This document shows, piece by piece, positions 1-7,037 of a stretch of DNA of 9,970 nucleotides (its first letter is position 1; every line of letters begins with the position of its first letter). Under the pieces are notes generated by a model. That model saw only the letters and a list, made by a program, of their open reading frames with translations, made no database searches and was not told where the DNA came from. Made by a program: the position numbers and the translations under genes. Source of the DNA: Clostridia bacterium (GTDB taxonomy: Bacteria; Bacillota; Clostridia; Peptostreptococcales; Anaerovoracaceae); contig JAKSSQ010000057.1 of assembly GCA_024403005.1 (NCBI GenBank), positions 1-9,970 on the forward strand, in the 5' to 3' direction.

Positions 1-665
1 TTCAGTCCCAGTATGCAAAGGTGGAAGAGCAGAAGCAGAAGCTGCAGGCTTTAAAGGTTGCTCTGGAAGACCAGCAGGCAGAAGCCGTTGCAAAGAAAGC
101 TTCTCTGCAGGAAGACAGAGACGCCGTAAGCGTTAAGAAAGCCGCAGTCGATGCGGACAACAAGCAGCTGGCTGCGCAGGTTGACGCAATCAACAAGGAA
201 GCAGATGCAATTACGGCTCAGATCAAGAACCTGCAGAGCCCCAACACCTCTTATGCAGGCGGCACAATGTGCTGGCCCGCACAGGCAAGTACGAAGATTA
301 CATCTCCCTTCGGCAACAGAATTCACCCGATTCTTAAGGTTACTAAGTTCCACACCGGTATCGACATCGGTGCTGCAGGCGGAACGAATATCCTCGCTGC
401 CAACAGCGGCACGGTTATCACAGCAGGCTGGAACAATTCCTACGGCTACATGGTCATGATCGACCACGGCGGCGGAATCGTTACCCTCTATGCTCACTCC
501 AAGAAGCTTCTTGTATCCAAGGGCGACTACGTAGCAAGAGGCCAGGCCATTGCGCTCGTTGGTTCAACGGGCATGTCCACCGGCAACCACCTCCACTTCG
601 AAGTGCGTGTAAACGGTTCTTACAAGAATCCTCTCGATTATGTTTCTACATCGGTACGTCAATAG
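1..665 (+). CDS. Murein hydrolase activator / M23 endopeptidase with N-terminal coiled coil (5' partial)
   Basis: The reading frame is already open at base 3, so the start and any signal peptide lie outside the window; the GTG at 21 is internal. The first ~75 visible residues are a Lys/Glu/Gln/Ala-rich coiled coil, as in EnvC and CwlO. A lysostaphin-type LytM/M23 domain follows from about base 265 to the end. The zinc-site residues are present: FHTGID (His codon 351-353, Asp 363-365), LYAHS (His 495-497) and HLHFE (second His 594-596). With a complete HxxxD and HxH set it is probably an active D,D- or D,L-endopeptidase outside the membrane, unlike EnvC, which is degenerate. In the family, coiled-coil M23 proteins are controlled by FtsEX; ftsEX may lie just upstream, which is an inference. 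The gene ends with TAG at 663-665, three bases before recJ and in the same frame. Recognition is strong; the exact subfamily is less sure. Confidence 0.93.
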   Translation, partial: QSQYAKVEEQKQKLQALKVALEDQQAEAVAKKASLQEDRDAVSVKKAAVDADNKQLAAQVDAINKEADAITAQIKNLQSPNTSYAGGTMCWPAQASTKITSPFGNRIHPILKVTKFHTGIDIGAAGGTNILAANSGTVITAGWNNSYGYMVMIDHGGGIVTLYAHSKKLLVSKGDYVARGQAIALVGSTGMSTGNHLHFEVRVNGSYKNPLDYVSTSVRQ

Positions 666-668
666 CAG

Positions 669-2393
669 ATGACTCAATGGATTTATGAAAAACAAGGCAG
701 CAAACCCCAATGGGGACCCGCAGGGGTCCCTGTTGCTGTTCTTAACATACTTAAGCGGAGAGGCATAAATTCCGGGCCGGCTGCAGAGGATTTTCTCGCA
801 CCCATGCCCAGAACCACCCACGACCCGGTGCTCCTTAAGGACCTGGAAGAAGCTGTGACCGCAATCATCGCGGCAGCAGACCGCGGCGACCGCATCTGTA
901 TCTACGGCGACTACGATGCGGACGGCGTCACCTCTACAGCCCTCTTATATTCGGTTATAAGAAAGCTTACGGACAATGCGGACTTCTACGTGCCTTCCAG
1001 ATTTACGGACGGCTACGGCCTTAACAGCAATGCCATAGACCGCATAGCAGCGAAGGGTACAGGTCTTCTCATTACCGTGGACTGCGGAAGCACAAACGCT
1101 GCAGAAGTGGAACACGCAAAGAGCCTTGGAATGGGCGTCATCGTTACAGACCACCACGAACTGGACGAAAACAATATTCCAAAGTGTCTCTTCGTCAATC
1201 CCAAACGTCCGGACTGCGATTATCCGTTCCGCGGTCTTTCCGGCTGCGGAGTAGCTTTTAAGATTGCGCAGGGTATCCAGCGCAGGCTTACAGCTAAAGG
1301 AGACGATAGGTTTTCCAAAGCAGACCTTAACAGCCTGCTGGACCTGGTTGCCATTTCCACAGTAGCAGATGTAGTTCCGCTCCTGGACGAGAACAGAACT
1401 CTGGTAAAATACGGCCTTCGCATCTTAAACGAAAGAAGACGTCCGGGCCTCAGAATCCTGCTGGAAATGCTGGATTTACAGGATAAAAAGCTGGATGCGG
1501 ATAACATTGGCTTCATACTGGCTCCGCACATAAATTCCCTCGGCAGAATCGAAACCGCCGACGCAGGTGTTAAGCTACTTACAGGGCTCTGCACGGAAGA
1601 TGAACTTCGCAGCTACGCGAAGATGATGGTCGACTGCAACATTAAGAGGCGCAGCATCCAGGAAGATACGAAGAACATCTGCCTGGAAGAAATTAAGAAG
1701 GGCGGCTGCGGAGACCTCTTTACGATTATAAGGGCGCCCGGCGCTCACGAAGGCGTTGCAGGCATCGTTGCCGGAAGCCTTAAAGAATCCCTTTACAGAC
1801 CGGTCTGCATCGTTACTCCTACGGAAAACGGCGTGCTTAAAGGCACCGGAAGATGCGTTCCCGGCATGGATCTGCACGAAATGCTCTCCGAATGCGGAGA
1901 TATTTTCTTAAGATACGGCGGCCACGCAGGCGCCTGCGGCTTTACAATTACAGAGGAAAACCTTCCTCTTTTCCGCGAAAGATCCCGCGATGCAGTCTGC
2001 AGGAGACTTGCAGTTTCCGAAGATCTGCTGCAGGAAAAAATCGTAATCGAAAAAGCTCTCGACTACGAAGAACGCACGATTCAGTTTGCGGAAAGCCTGG
2101 AAATGCTCGAGCCTTACGGCGAAGCAAATCCAAAGCCGCTTTTCGCCCTCGAAGGATGCACGGTTAAGAACGTCTACCGCATGGGCAGCGAAAGCCAGCA
2201 CGTAAGATTCATAGCCTCCTGCGACGGCGGAAGAGATGTTCCCTGCGTTCTGTTCAGACGCGCAGACGAATTTGCGGACCTGCTCCAGCCCGGAAGCACA
2301 GTGGATGTGGCCGGCGAGCTGGGCATAAATGCATTCAACGGAAGCAGAAAGCTTCAGCTTACCGTTAAAGATATAAAGAGGAATCAGCAATGA
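669..2393 (+). CDS. recJ: Single-stranded-DNA-specific 5'-3' exonuclease RecJ
   Basis: RecJ degrades single-stranded DNA 5' to 3' in the cytoplasm and acts in RecF-pathway recombination, mismatch repair and base-excision repair. The 574 residues are about the E. coli length. DHH-superfamily motifs are visible: DYDADG at 81-86 (motif I, Mn-binding Asp), TDHH at 160-163 (the DHH motif), NSLGRIETADA near 290-300, and the DHHA1 motif RYGGHAGACG at 415-424. A C-terminal OB-like region follows, with residues such as VRFIASCDGG. The start at 669 is supported by the typical N-terminus and because the only in-frame codons before it are TAG and CAG. No Shine-Dalgarno sequence precedes it, so translation probably restarts after the M23 stop. 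The 3' end overlaps the next start as ATGA. The bifunctional NrnA-type DHH enzymes are much shorter, so RecJ is the clear choice. Confidence 0.96.
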   Translation: MTQWIYEKQGSKPQWGPAGVPVAVLNILKRRGINSGPAAEDFLAPMPRTTHDPVLLKDLEEAVTAIIAAADRGDRICIYGDYDADGVTSTALLYSVIRKLTDNADFYVPSRFTDGYGLNSNAIDRIAAKGTGLLITVDCGSTNAAEVEHAKSLGMGVIVTDHHELDENNIPKCLFVNPKRPDCDYPFRGLSGCGVAFKIAQGIQRRLTAKGDDRFSKADLNSLLDLVAISTVADVVPLLDENRTLVKYGLRILNERRRPGLRILLEMLDLQDKKLDADNIGFILAPHINSLGRIETADAGVKLLTGLCTEDELRSYAKMMVDCNIKRRSIQEDTKNICLEEIKKGGCGDLFTIIRAPGAHEGVAGIVAGSLKESLYRPVCIVTPTENGVLKGTGRCVPGMDLHEMLSECGDIFLRYGGHAGACGFTITEENLPLFRERSRDAVCRRLAVSEDLLQEKIVIEKALDYEERTIQFAESLEMLEPYGEANPKPLFALEGCTVKNVYRMGSESQHVRFIASCDGGRDVPCVLFRRADEFADLLQPGSTVDVAGELGINAFNGSRKLQLTVKDIKRNQQ

Positions 2394-3601
2394 TCAAAAT
2401 TAAGAAACTGGCACTGGTATTACTGATAATTCTTGCGGTCATCTGCGGCGGAACAGGCATGTACGCACTGCAGAGCAGCGGAGTTATCGCTGTAAGCGGC
2501 TCCGGTGTTCACAAGCTAAACGACTACGAGTATTCCAGATATCAGCAGTACTTAAAGGACTACAGCAAGCTGGACGAACTCAAGAGGTATGTTCAGACTT
2601 ATTATTACGAAAAGCCGGAAGAAGACCTCCTTTACGAAGGCATCTACAAAGGCCTCTTCGCAATACTCGGTGACCCCTACAGCTCCTACATGACAAAAGA
2701 GGAATACGAGGAGGAAGAAGTAAGCGCATCCGGCAAATACAGCGGTATCGGCGCTACTTTAACCATGAACGATAATAATCGCGTAGAGATTATTTCGCTC
2801 GTAGAAGGCAGCCCGTCAGAAAAGTCAGGCCTCCGCAAGGGCGATGAAATTCTGGAAGTAGACGGAGTTGTGTTCACCGGCGAAGAGCTGGACAAGTGTG
2901 CAAGCAGCATCCGCGGGCCCAAGGGTTCAACGGTTAAGCTCCACATCCTCCGCGGCGGAAACCCCATGGATTTCGAAATCGTAAGAGATAATATCGTTAA
3001 CATATCCGTTAAATCCCACATGATTAACGATAAACTTGGCTATATTCAGATTACCGGCTTCGAAGATCCCACGGCAGACCTGTTCAGAGCTGCACTTAGT
3101 TCCATAGAAGAAAGCGGCGCAGAATCCTTTATCCTGGACATGCGAGACAACGGCGGCGGATATGTAGACGTGGCTCTTGAAATTGCTGACCTGCTTATGG
3201 AAAAGGGCACGGTAGTTTACGTGGAAGACCAGAACGGCAAGCGCGAGTACTACAAGACCAACGCAGGCCGCACAAAGCTCAATTACGTCGTTCTCGTAAA
3301 CGAAGCAAGTGCATCCGCTACAGAAATCCTTACTGCAGGAATCATGGATAACCACGAAGCAGATATCGTAGGTACAAAGACCTTCGGCAAGGGCATTATC
3401 CAGAATGTTCAGCCTCTTTCAGACGGAACAGCAGTTAAGCTTACTGTTCTCCAGTATTACTCTCCTTCCGGCAGAAAAATCCACAAGGAAGGAATCGTTC
3501 CCAACTACGTAGTTGAAATTCCCAAGGAATGCTACGACGAAAACGGAGACCTTATTACGGATCCGCAGCTCGACAAGGCTAAGGAGCTCCTTGGCTTCTA
3601 G
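2390..3601 (+). CDS. C-terminal processing protease, S41 family (CtpA/CtpB-like), membrane-anchored
   Basis: This is a serine protease that cleaves partly unfolded or C-terminally exposed substrates outside the membrane. The 403-residue protein starts with a short Lys-rich stretch and one hydrophobic segment (about 7-27; LALVLLIILAV), a signal anchor or uncleaved signal. A PDZ domain runs from about 118 to 195 (SGIGATL, GSPSEKSGLRKGDEI). The S41 core follows, with the Ser in NEASASATE (Ser309), the Lys in TFGKG (Lys334) and a Gln four residues on (Gln338). The Ser-Lys spacing of 25 is the family spacing, and the Ser/Lys/Gln set is the one I recall for Bacillus CtpB. The start overlaps the recJ stop (ATGA), with AAAGAGGA at 2375-2382 as ribosome binding site. 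Lying next to an M23 peptidase, it may process a wall hydrolase or a spore or envelope factor. Whether it is CtpA or CtpB cannot be told from the sequence. Confidence 0.95.
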   Translation: MIKIKKLALVLLIILAVICGGTGMYALQSSGVIAVSGSGVHKLNDYEYSRYQQYLKDYSKLDELKRYVQTYYYEKPEEDLLYEGIYKGLFAILGDPYSSYMTKEEYEEEEVSASGKYSGIGATLTMNDNNRVEIISLVEGSPSEKSGLRKGDEILEVDGVVFTGEELDKCASSIRGPKGSTVKLHILRGGNPMDFEIVRDNIVNISVKSHMINDKLGYIQITGFEDPTADLFRAALSSIEESGAESFILDMRDNGGGYVDVALEIADLLMEKGTVVYVEDQNGKREYYKTNAGRTKLNYVVLVNEASASATEILTAGIMDNHEADIVGTKTFGKGIIQNVQPLSDGTAVKLTVLQYYSPSGRKIHKEGIVPNYVVEIPKECYDENGDLITDPQLDKAKELLGF

Positions 3602-3647
3602 TTCGCCGGAACTGCAGATAACGCAGAAAAAGAATTAAAGGCATAAC

Positions 3648-3682
3648 AAAACCCGCCAGCCGGATTCCGGCAGGCGGGTTTT
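3648..3682. terminator. Bidirectional intrinsic terminator
   Basis: A long hairpin has the outer stem AAAACCCGCC (3648-3657) pairing with GGCGGGTTTT (3673-3682). After an A/A mismatch, an inner stem GCCGG (3659-3663) pairs with CCGGC (3667-3671) around the loop ATT. It has an A-run on the left and a T-run on the right, so it works on both strands. It lies between the convergent S41 protease and MscS genes and ends both transcripts. Confidence 0.93.
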
Positions 3683-3738
3683 AAACTGTTTATTGATTGG
3701 TTCACGCGGAAACCGGAAGCGCCGGAGCGCCGCCGAAA

Positions 3739-4542
3739 TTAACGCATGTGAACGTCGATCTGGTTGAAGGGGATTTCGATGCCTGCTGCGTCGAATTCCT
3801 TCTTAGCTTCTTCCAGCATATAGAAGTATACATCCCAGTAATCAGCAGCGTTAACCCACAGTCTTGTTGTAATGTCGATGCTGCTTGCGGAGTGGGAAGA
3901 CATACGTACGAAAGGTGTGGGGTTTGTGAGAACTGCTTTGTTTTCTTCTGCCAGTCTCATGAGGATTCCTCTTGCCTTGTCGTAGTCTGCATTGTAAGCA
4001 ATGCTGAATACCTGGTCAACTCTTCTTGTTGCTTCTTCGGAGTAGTTAACTACTGTAGCGGAGGAAGCAGCGCTGTTTGCAACGTGTACGTGCTTGTTGT
4101 CCAGAGTTGTGATAACTGTGTAGATGAGGTTGATTTCTGTAACTGTACCTGTCTGGCCTGCAACTTCGATGAAGTCGCCAACCTTGAAGGGACGTGTGAT
4201 GAGGAGCAGGATTCCGCCGGCAAAGTTGGAAACTGCACCGTTAACAGCAAGACCTAAGCAAACGCCGAAGGATGCGATGAGTGCTGTAATGCTGCTTGTA
4301 TCGAAGCCTACATAGTTAACAAGACCGAGAGCTACGAGAATCTTGAGCGCAATCTGCGCAACGTGCATGAGAGTCTTTGTAATGGTTACATCGAGCTTGC
4401 CTGTAGCGAGCATCTGCTTTTCCAGCTTGGACATGAAGCTGTTGATAACCTTGAACGCAATGTAGAGAACTACGAGAGCGATTACAACTTTGAGGCCTGA
4501 TTTTGTGACTACATTAATCACATCGTTGAACTTATCCATCAT
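3739..4542 (-). CDS. Small mechanosensitive ion channel, MscS family
   Basis: This inner-membrane channel opens on membrane tension and releases small solutes during hypo-osmotic shock. From the chosen start it has 267 residues, near the size of E. coli MscS (286). It shows three hydrophobic segments. The last is the pore-lining TM3, whose Gly/Ala-rich helix reads FGVCLGLAVNGAVSNFAGGI and leads into RPFKVGDFIEVAGQTGTV, the start of the beta domain. A cytoplasmic domain follows (NKHVHVANS, VVNYS) and ends in IPFNQIDVHM, the family's IPFPQ-like terminus. An ATG at 4579-4581 is in frame and would add 13 residues, but it has no ribosome binding site and lies about seven bases from the predicted transcript start. 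AAAGGAG (4564-4558) stands 15 bases before ATG 4542 and 18 before ATG 4539, so the shorter form is preferred. It is a single-gene unit, divergent from pckA. Confidence 0.93.
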   Translation of the reverse strand: MMDKFNDVINVVTKSGLKVVIALVVLYIAFKVINSFMSKLEKQMLATGKLDVTITKTLMHVAQIALKILVALGLVNYVGFDTSSITALIASFGVCLGLAVNGAVSNFAGGILLLITRPFKVGDFIEVAGQTGTVTEINLIYTVITTLDNKHVHVANSAASSATVVNYSEEATRRVDQVFSIAYNADYDKARGILMRLAEENKAVLTNPTPFVRMSSHSASSIDITTRLWVNAADYWDVYFYMLEEAKKEFDAAGIEIPFNQIDVHMR

Positions 4543-4594
4543 ACGATTTCGTTCAAACTCCTTTCTTTCTAATAAGTGCATTTTTAACTTTTGT

Positions 4595-4603
4595 ATTATA
4601 TCA
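4595..4603 (-). promoter_or_regulatory. Extended -10 promoter for the MscS gene
   Basis: On the minus strand the sequence reads TGATATAAT, a perfect -10 hexamer (4600-4595) with the TGn extension. No good -35 is seen at 16-18 bases, which is usual for extended -10 promoters. The predicted transcript start near 4588 leaves room for the AAAGGAG site but makes the upstream ATG at 4581 an unlikely start. Confidence 0.65.
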
Positions 4604-4662
4604 TAAAGCTTCGGTTAAAGAGCCTGCAAATCTTTCCTTTTTCAGAAAAAAGTATTAAAATG

Positions 4663-4675
4663 TATTATGTATAAT
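4663..4675 (+). promoter_or_regulatory. Candidate -10 region for the pckA operon
   Basis: Two overlapping hexamers, TATTAT (4663-4668) and TATAAT (4670-4675), sit 65-77 bases before pckA in an AT-rich stretch. No convincing -35 is present; TTTCAG at 4640-4645 lies 17 bases before the first hexamer and matches poorly. The leader of about 55 bases shows no clear attenuator or riboswitch. It ends in the strong ribosome binding site GGAGG (4726-4730), nine bases before ATG 4740. Confidence 0.5.
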
Positions 4676-4739
4676 TGGGTCAGGATGTGCCCATTCACAG
4701 TATGGATTTTATTGTTAGATCTTTTGGAGGTTAACATTT

Positions 4740-6308
4740 ATGAATATCGAAAACAAACTTGCTGAACTCGGCATCATCAACGCTGCTGCAGTCTACAGAA
4801 ATCTTACACCTGCACAGCTTACAGAACACGCTTTAAGAAGAGGCGAAGGCACTCTGAGCCTTACAGGCGCTCTGGTTGTTAAGACAGGCAAGTATACAGG
4901 CAGGTCTGCCAACGATAAGTTCATCGTAGACAGCGAAGGCGTACACGATGAAATCGCATGGGGCAGCGTAAACAAGCCCATTTCTCAGGAAAAGTTCGAC
5001 GCAATTTACAGCAAGATCGTTGCTTACCTGCAGAACAAGGAAGTATTCGTATTCGACGGCTTCGCAGGTGCAGACCCTGCACACACAAAGGCTTTCAGAA
5101 TCGTTAACGAACTGGCAAGCCAGAACATGTTCATCCACCAGCTGCTCAGAAGACCCACAGCAGACCAGCTGGAAAGCTTCGAAGAAGACTTCACAATCAT
5201 CGCAGCTCCCGGATTCAAGTGCATCCCCGAAATCGACGGCACAAGATCCGAAGCAGCTATCATCATCGACTACGAAAAGAAGATGGTAATCATCGCAGGC
5301 AGCCAGTATGCAGGCGAAATCAAGAAGTCCGTCTTCTCCGTAATGAACTACTTAATGCCCAAGGAAGGCGTATTCCCCATGCACTGCTCCGCAAACATTG
5401 GAGAAGCAGGCGACTCCGCAGTATTCTTCGGACTTTCCGGCACAGGCAAGACTACACTTTCCGCTGACCCCAACAGAAAGCTCATCGGCGACGACGAACA
5501 CGGCTGGTCCGACACAAGCGTATTCAACTTCGAAGGCGGCTGCTATGCTAAGTGCATCAACCTCTCCGCAGAAAACGAACCCGAAATCTACAACGCAATT
5601 AAGTTCGGTTCCCTGGTAGAAAACGTAGTAATGGATCCCGAAACACGCGAATTCGACTTCGACGACGACAGCCTTGCAGTAAACAGCAGAGTAGGCTACC
5701 CCATCGAATACATTCCCAACGCAGAACGTGCAGGCATGGGCGGAATTCCCAGGACTGTAATCTTCCTTACCGCAGACGCTTACGGCGTACTGCCCCCGAT
5801 TTCCAAGCTGGACAAGAACCAGGCTGCTTACTACTTCATGAGCGGCTTCACAAGCAAGCTGGCCGGTACAGAAATCGGTGTTAAGGAACCGGTTCCCACA
5901 TTCTCCACATGCTTCGGCGAACCCTTCCTGCCTCTGGACCCCGCACTCTATGCAAAGATGCTCATGGACAAGGTTGAATCCACAGGCGCTAACGTTTACC
6001 TCGTAAACACAGGCTGGAACGGCACAGGAGAAAGAATCAAGCTGAGATTCACAAGAGCTATGGTTACAGCAGCTCTCACAGGCGCACTGGAAAAGGGCGA
6101 ATTCACAGTTGACCCCGTATTCGGCGTTGCAATCCCCAAGGAAATCGAAGGCGTTCCCACAGAAATCCTCGTTCCCGAAAACACATGGGAAGACAAGGCT
6201 GCTTTCGCAGAAAAAGTTAACACACTTGCTAAGAGCTTCGTAGAAAACTTCAAGAAGTACGCAAATGCTGCTCCCGAAGTTATCGCTGCAGGCCCCAAGG
6301 TAAAATAA
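4740..6308 (+). CDS. pckA: Phosphoenolpyruvate carboxykinase (ATP), EC 4.1.1.49
   Basis: PckA interconverts oxaloacetate + ATP and PEP + CO2 + ADP in the cytoplasm. In anaerobes it can run either for gluconeogenesis or for PEP carboxylation with ATP gain. The protein has 522 residues, close to the usual 520-540. Visible motifs are YTGRS (Arg55, oxaloacetate site), QYAGEIKK (Lys195/Lys196), MHCSANIG (His215), the P-loop GLSGTGKT (231-238, Lys237), DDEHGWSD (Asp251/Asp252) and NTGWNG near the C-terminus. Spacing between these residues matches E. coli PckA with a constant offset of 17 from the lysine pair onward. ATG 4740 follows GGAGG at a good distance. The biased codon choice (ATC, AAC, TTC, GAA, AAG) suggests high expression. 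No terminator follows; the next gene starts 18 bases later. Confidence 0.98.
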   Translation: MNIENKLAELGIINAAAVYRNLTPAQLTEHALRRGEGTLSLTGALVVKTGKYTGRSANDKFIVDSEGVHDEIAWGSVNKPISQEKFDAIYSKIVAYLQNKEVFVFDGFAGADPAHTKAFRIVNELASQNMFIHQLLRRPTADQLESFEEDFTIIAAPGFKCIPEIDGTRSEAAIIIDYEKKMVIIAGSQYAGEIKKSVFSVMNYLMPKEGVFPMHCSANIGEAGDSAVFFGLSGTGKTTLSADPNRKLIGDDEHGWSDTSVFNFEGGCYAKCINLSAENEPEIYNAIKFGSLVENVVMDPETREFDFDDDSLAVNSRVGYPIEYIPNAERAGMGGIPRTVIFLTADAYGVLPPISKLDKNQAAYYFMSGFTSKLAGTEIGVKEPVPTFSTCFGEPFLPLDPALYAKMLMDKVESTGANVYLVNTGWNGTGERIKLRFTRAMVTAALTGALEKGEFTVDPVFGVAIPKEIEGVPTEILVPENTWEDKAAFAEKVNTLAKSFVENFKKYANAAPEVIAAGPKVK

Positions 6309-6326
6309 GTTTAAAGGAGAATCACA

Positions 6327-7004
6327 ATGGCTGAAAAAGCAAAACCAAGAGCAGACCAAATCAGAACTAACGTAGCTAAGGGCAATGCATCCTTAACAAA
6401 GGACGAACGCAGCGAAAAGGCCATGCCCAAGAGAATTGCAGCATTTGTAATCTGGGCTCTGGCTATCGGATGCGAAGTTGGCGCAATTTACTGCTTCAAC
6501 AAGATGTCCATCTTATGGCCCGTACTCGCATTCATCATCGCAGACGCAGTTATGTGCATCGTAGCTTCCGCATTCTGGAAGAAGGCTAACCACATCGATC
6601 CCCCGAAGGGCAAGTTCCTGCAGAACCAGCTGGGCGTATTCATGTGCCTGCTCGCATTCCTGCCTCTGGGCTTCTTCCTCGTTAAGGGCTCCGACACAAT
6701 GTCTGCAAAGAACAAGAAGATCATTACTGCAGTTGCAGTCGTTGCAGTACTTGCAGGTCTCTTTGGTTCAATCGACTATAACCCCGTTACAGAAGATACT
6801 CTCGCAGAAGCAGAAGCTGCTGCAAACGGCGGATACGTTTACTGGGCTAAGTATTCCAAGTCCTACCATCTGGACCCCGAATGTCAGACACTCGTAAACT
6901 CCAAGGAAGTATTCGAAGGCTACGTTTCCGACGCATTCGAACTCGGCAAGACAGACCCCTGCGACTTCTGTGCAGGCGGCAAGGAAGCTAAGGAAAACGA
7001 ATAA
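6327..7004 (+). CDS. Membrane protein of unknown function with C-terminal His/Cys (zinc-type) motif
   Basis: I do not recognise a named family for the whole protein. It has 225 residues: a basic N-terminus (about 1-35), four probable membrane helices (about 37-57, 62-84, 102-120, 131-149), an Ala/Glu-rich linker, and a small C-terminal domain. That domain holds SYHLDPECQTL (His181, Cys186) and, after about 25 residues, DPCDFC (Cys212, Cys215). This H-x4-C...C-x2-C pattern resembles the Ada-like metal-binding modules found at the ends of many Bacillota membrane or surface proteins (typically YHxxxCxxL ... G..PCxxC). The ATG follows AAAGGAG (6313-6319) at seven bases. The gene starts 18 bases after pckA with similar codon bias, so it is probably co-transcribed and well expressed. 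The positive-inside rule weakly favours a cytoplasmic C-terminus, but lysines in the second outer loop leave this unsettled. Confidence 0.85.
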   Translation: MAEKAKPRADQIRTNVAKGNASLTKDERSEKAMPKRIAAFVIWALAIGCEVGAIYCFNKMSILWPVLAFIIADAVMCIVASAFWKKANHIDPPKGKFLQNQLGVFMCLLAFLPLGFFLVKGSDTMSAKNKKIITAVAVVAVLAGLFGSIDYNPVTEDTLAEAEAAANGGYVYWAKYSKSYHLDPECQTLVNSKEVFEGYVSDAFELGKTDPCDFCAGGKEAKENE

Positions 7005-7037
7005 TAAATAAGACTATCGCACACGAAAGGTATCATT

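Noticed and set aside
1908..2390. 160-codon open frame opposite the 3' part of recJ
   Set aside because: Antisense to conserved RecJ sequence, with no start signal or domain.
3697..4257. 186-codon open frame on the plus strand, opposite the MscS gene
   Set aside because: It lies over a clear MscS gene and starts beside the shared terminator. Its Cys/Val-rich composition is typical of an antisense shadow.
4676..4739. Possible attenuator or riboswitch in the pckA leader
   Set aside because: Only a weak GGGT/GCCC pairing is visible, with no terminator hairpin or known riboswitch core.
5352..6359. 335-codon open frame on the minus strand, opposite pckA
   Set aside because: Cys- and Val-rich translation with no family resemblance, and no ribosome binding site. 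It arises because the strongly biased codons of pckA rarely give stops in this frame.
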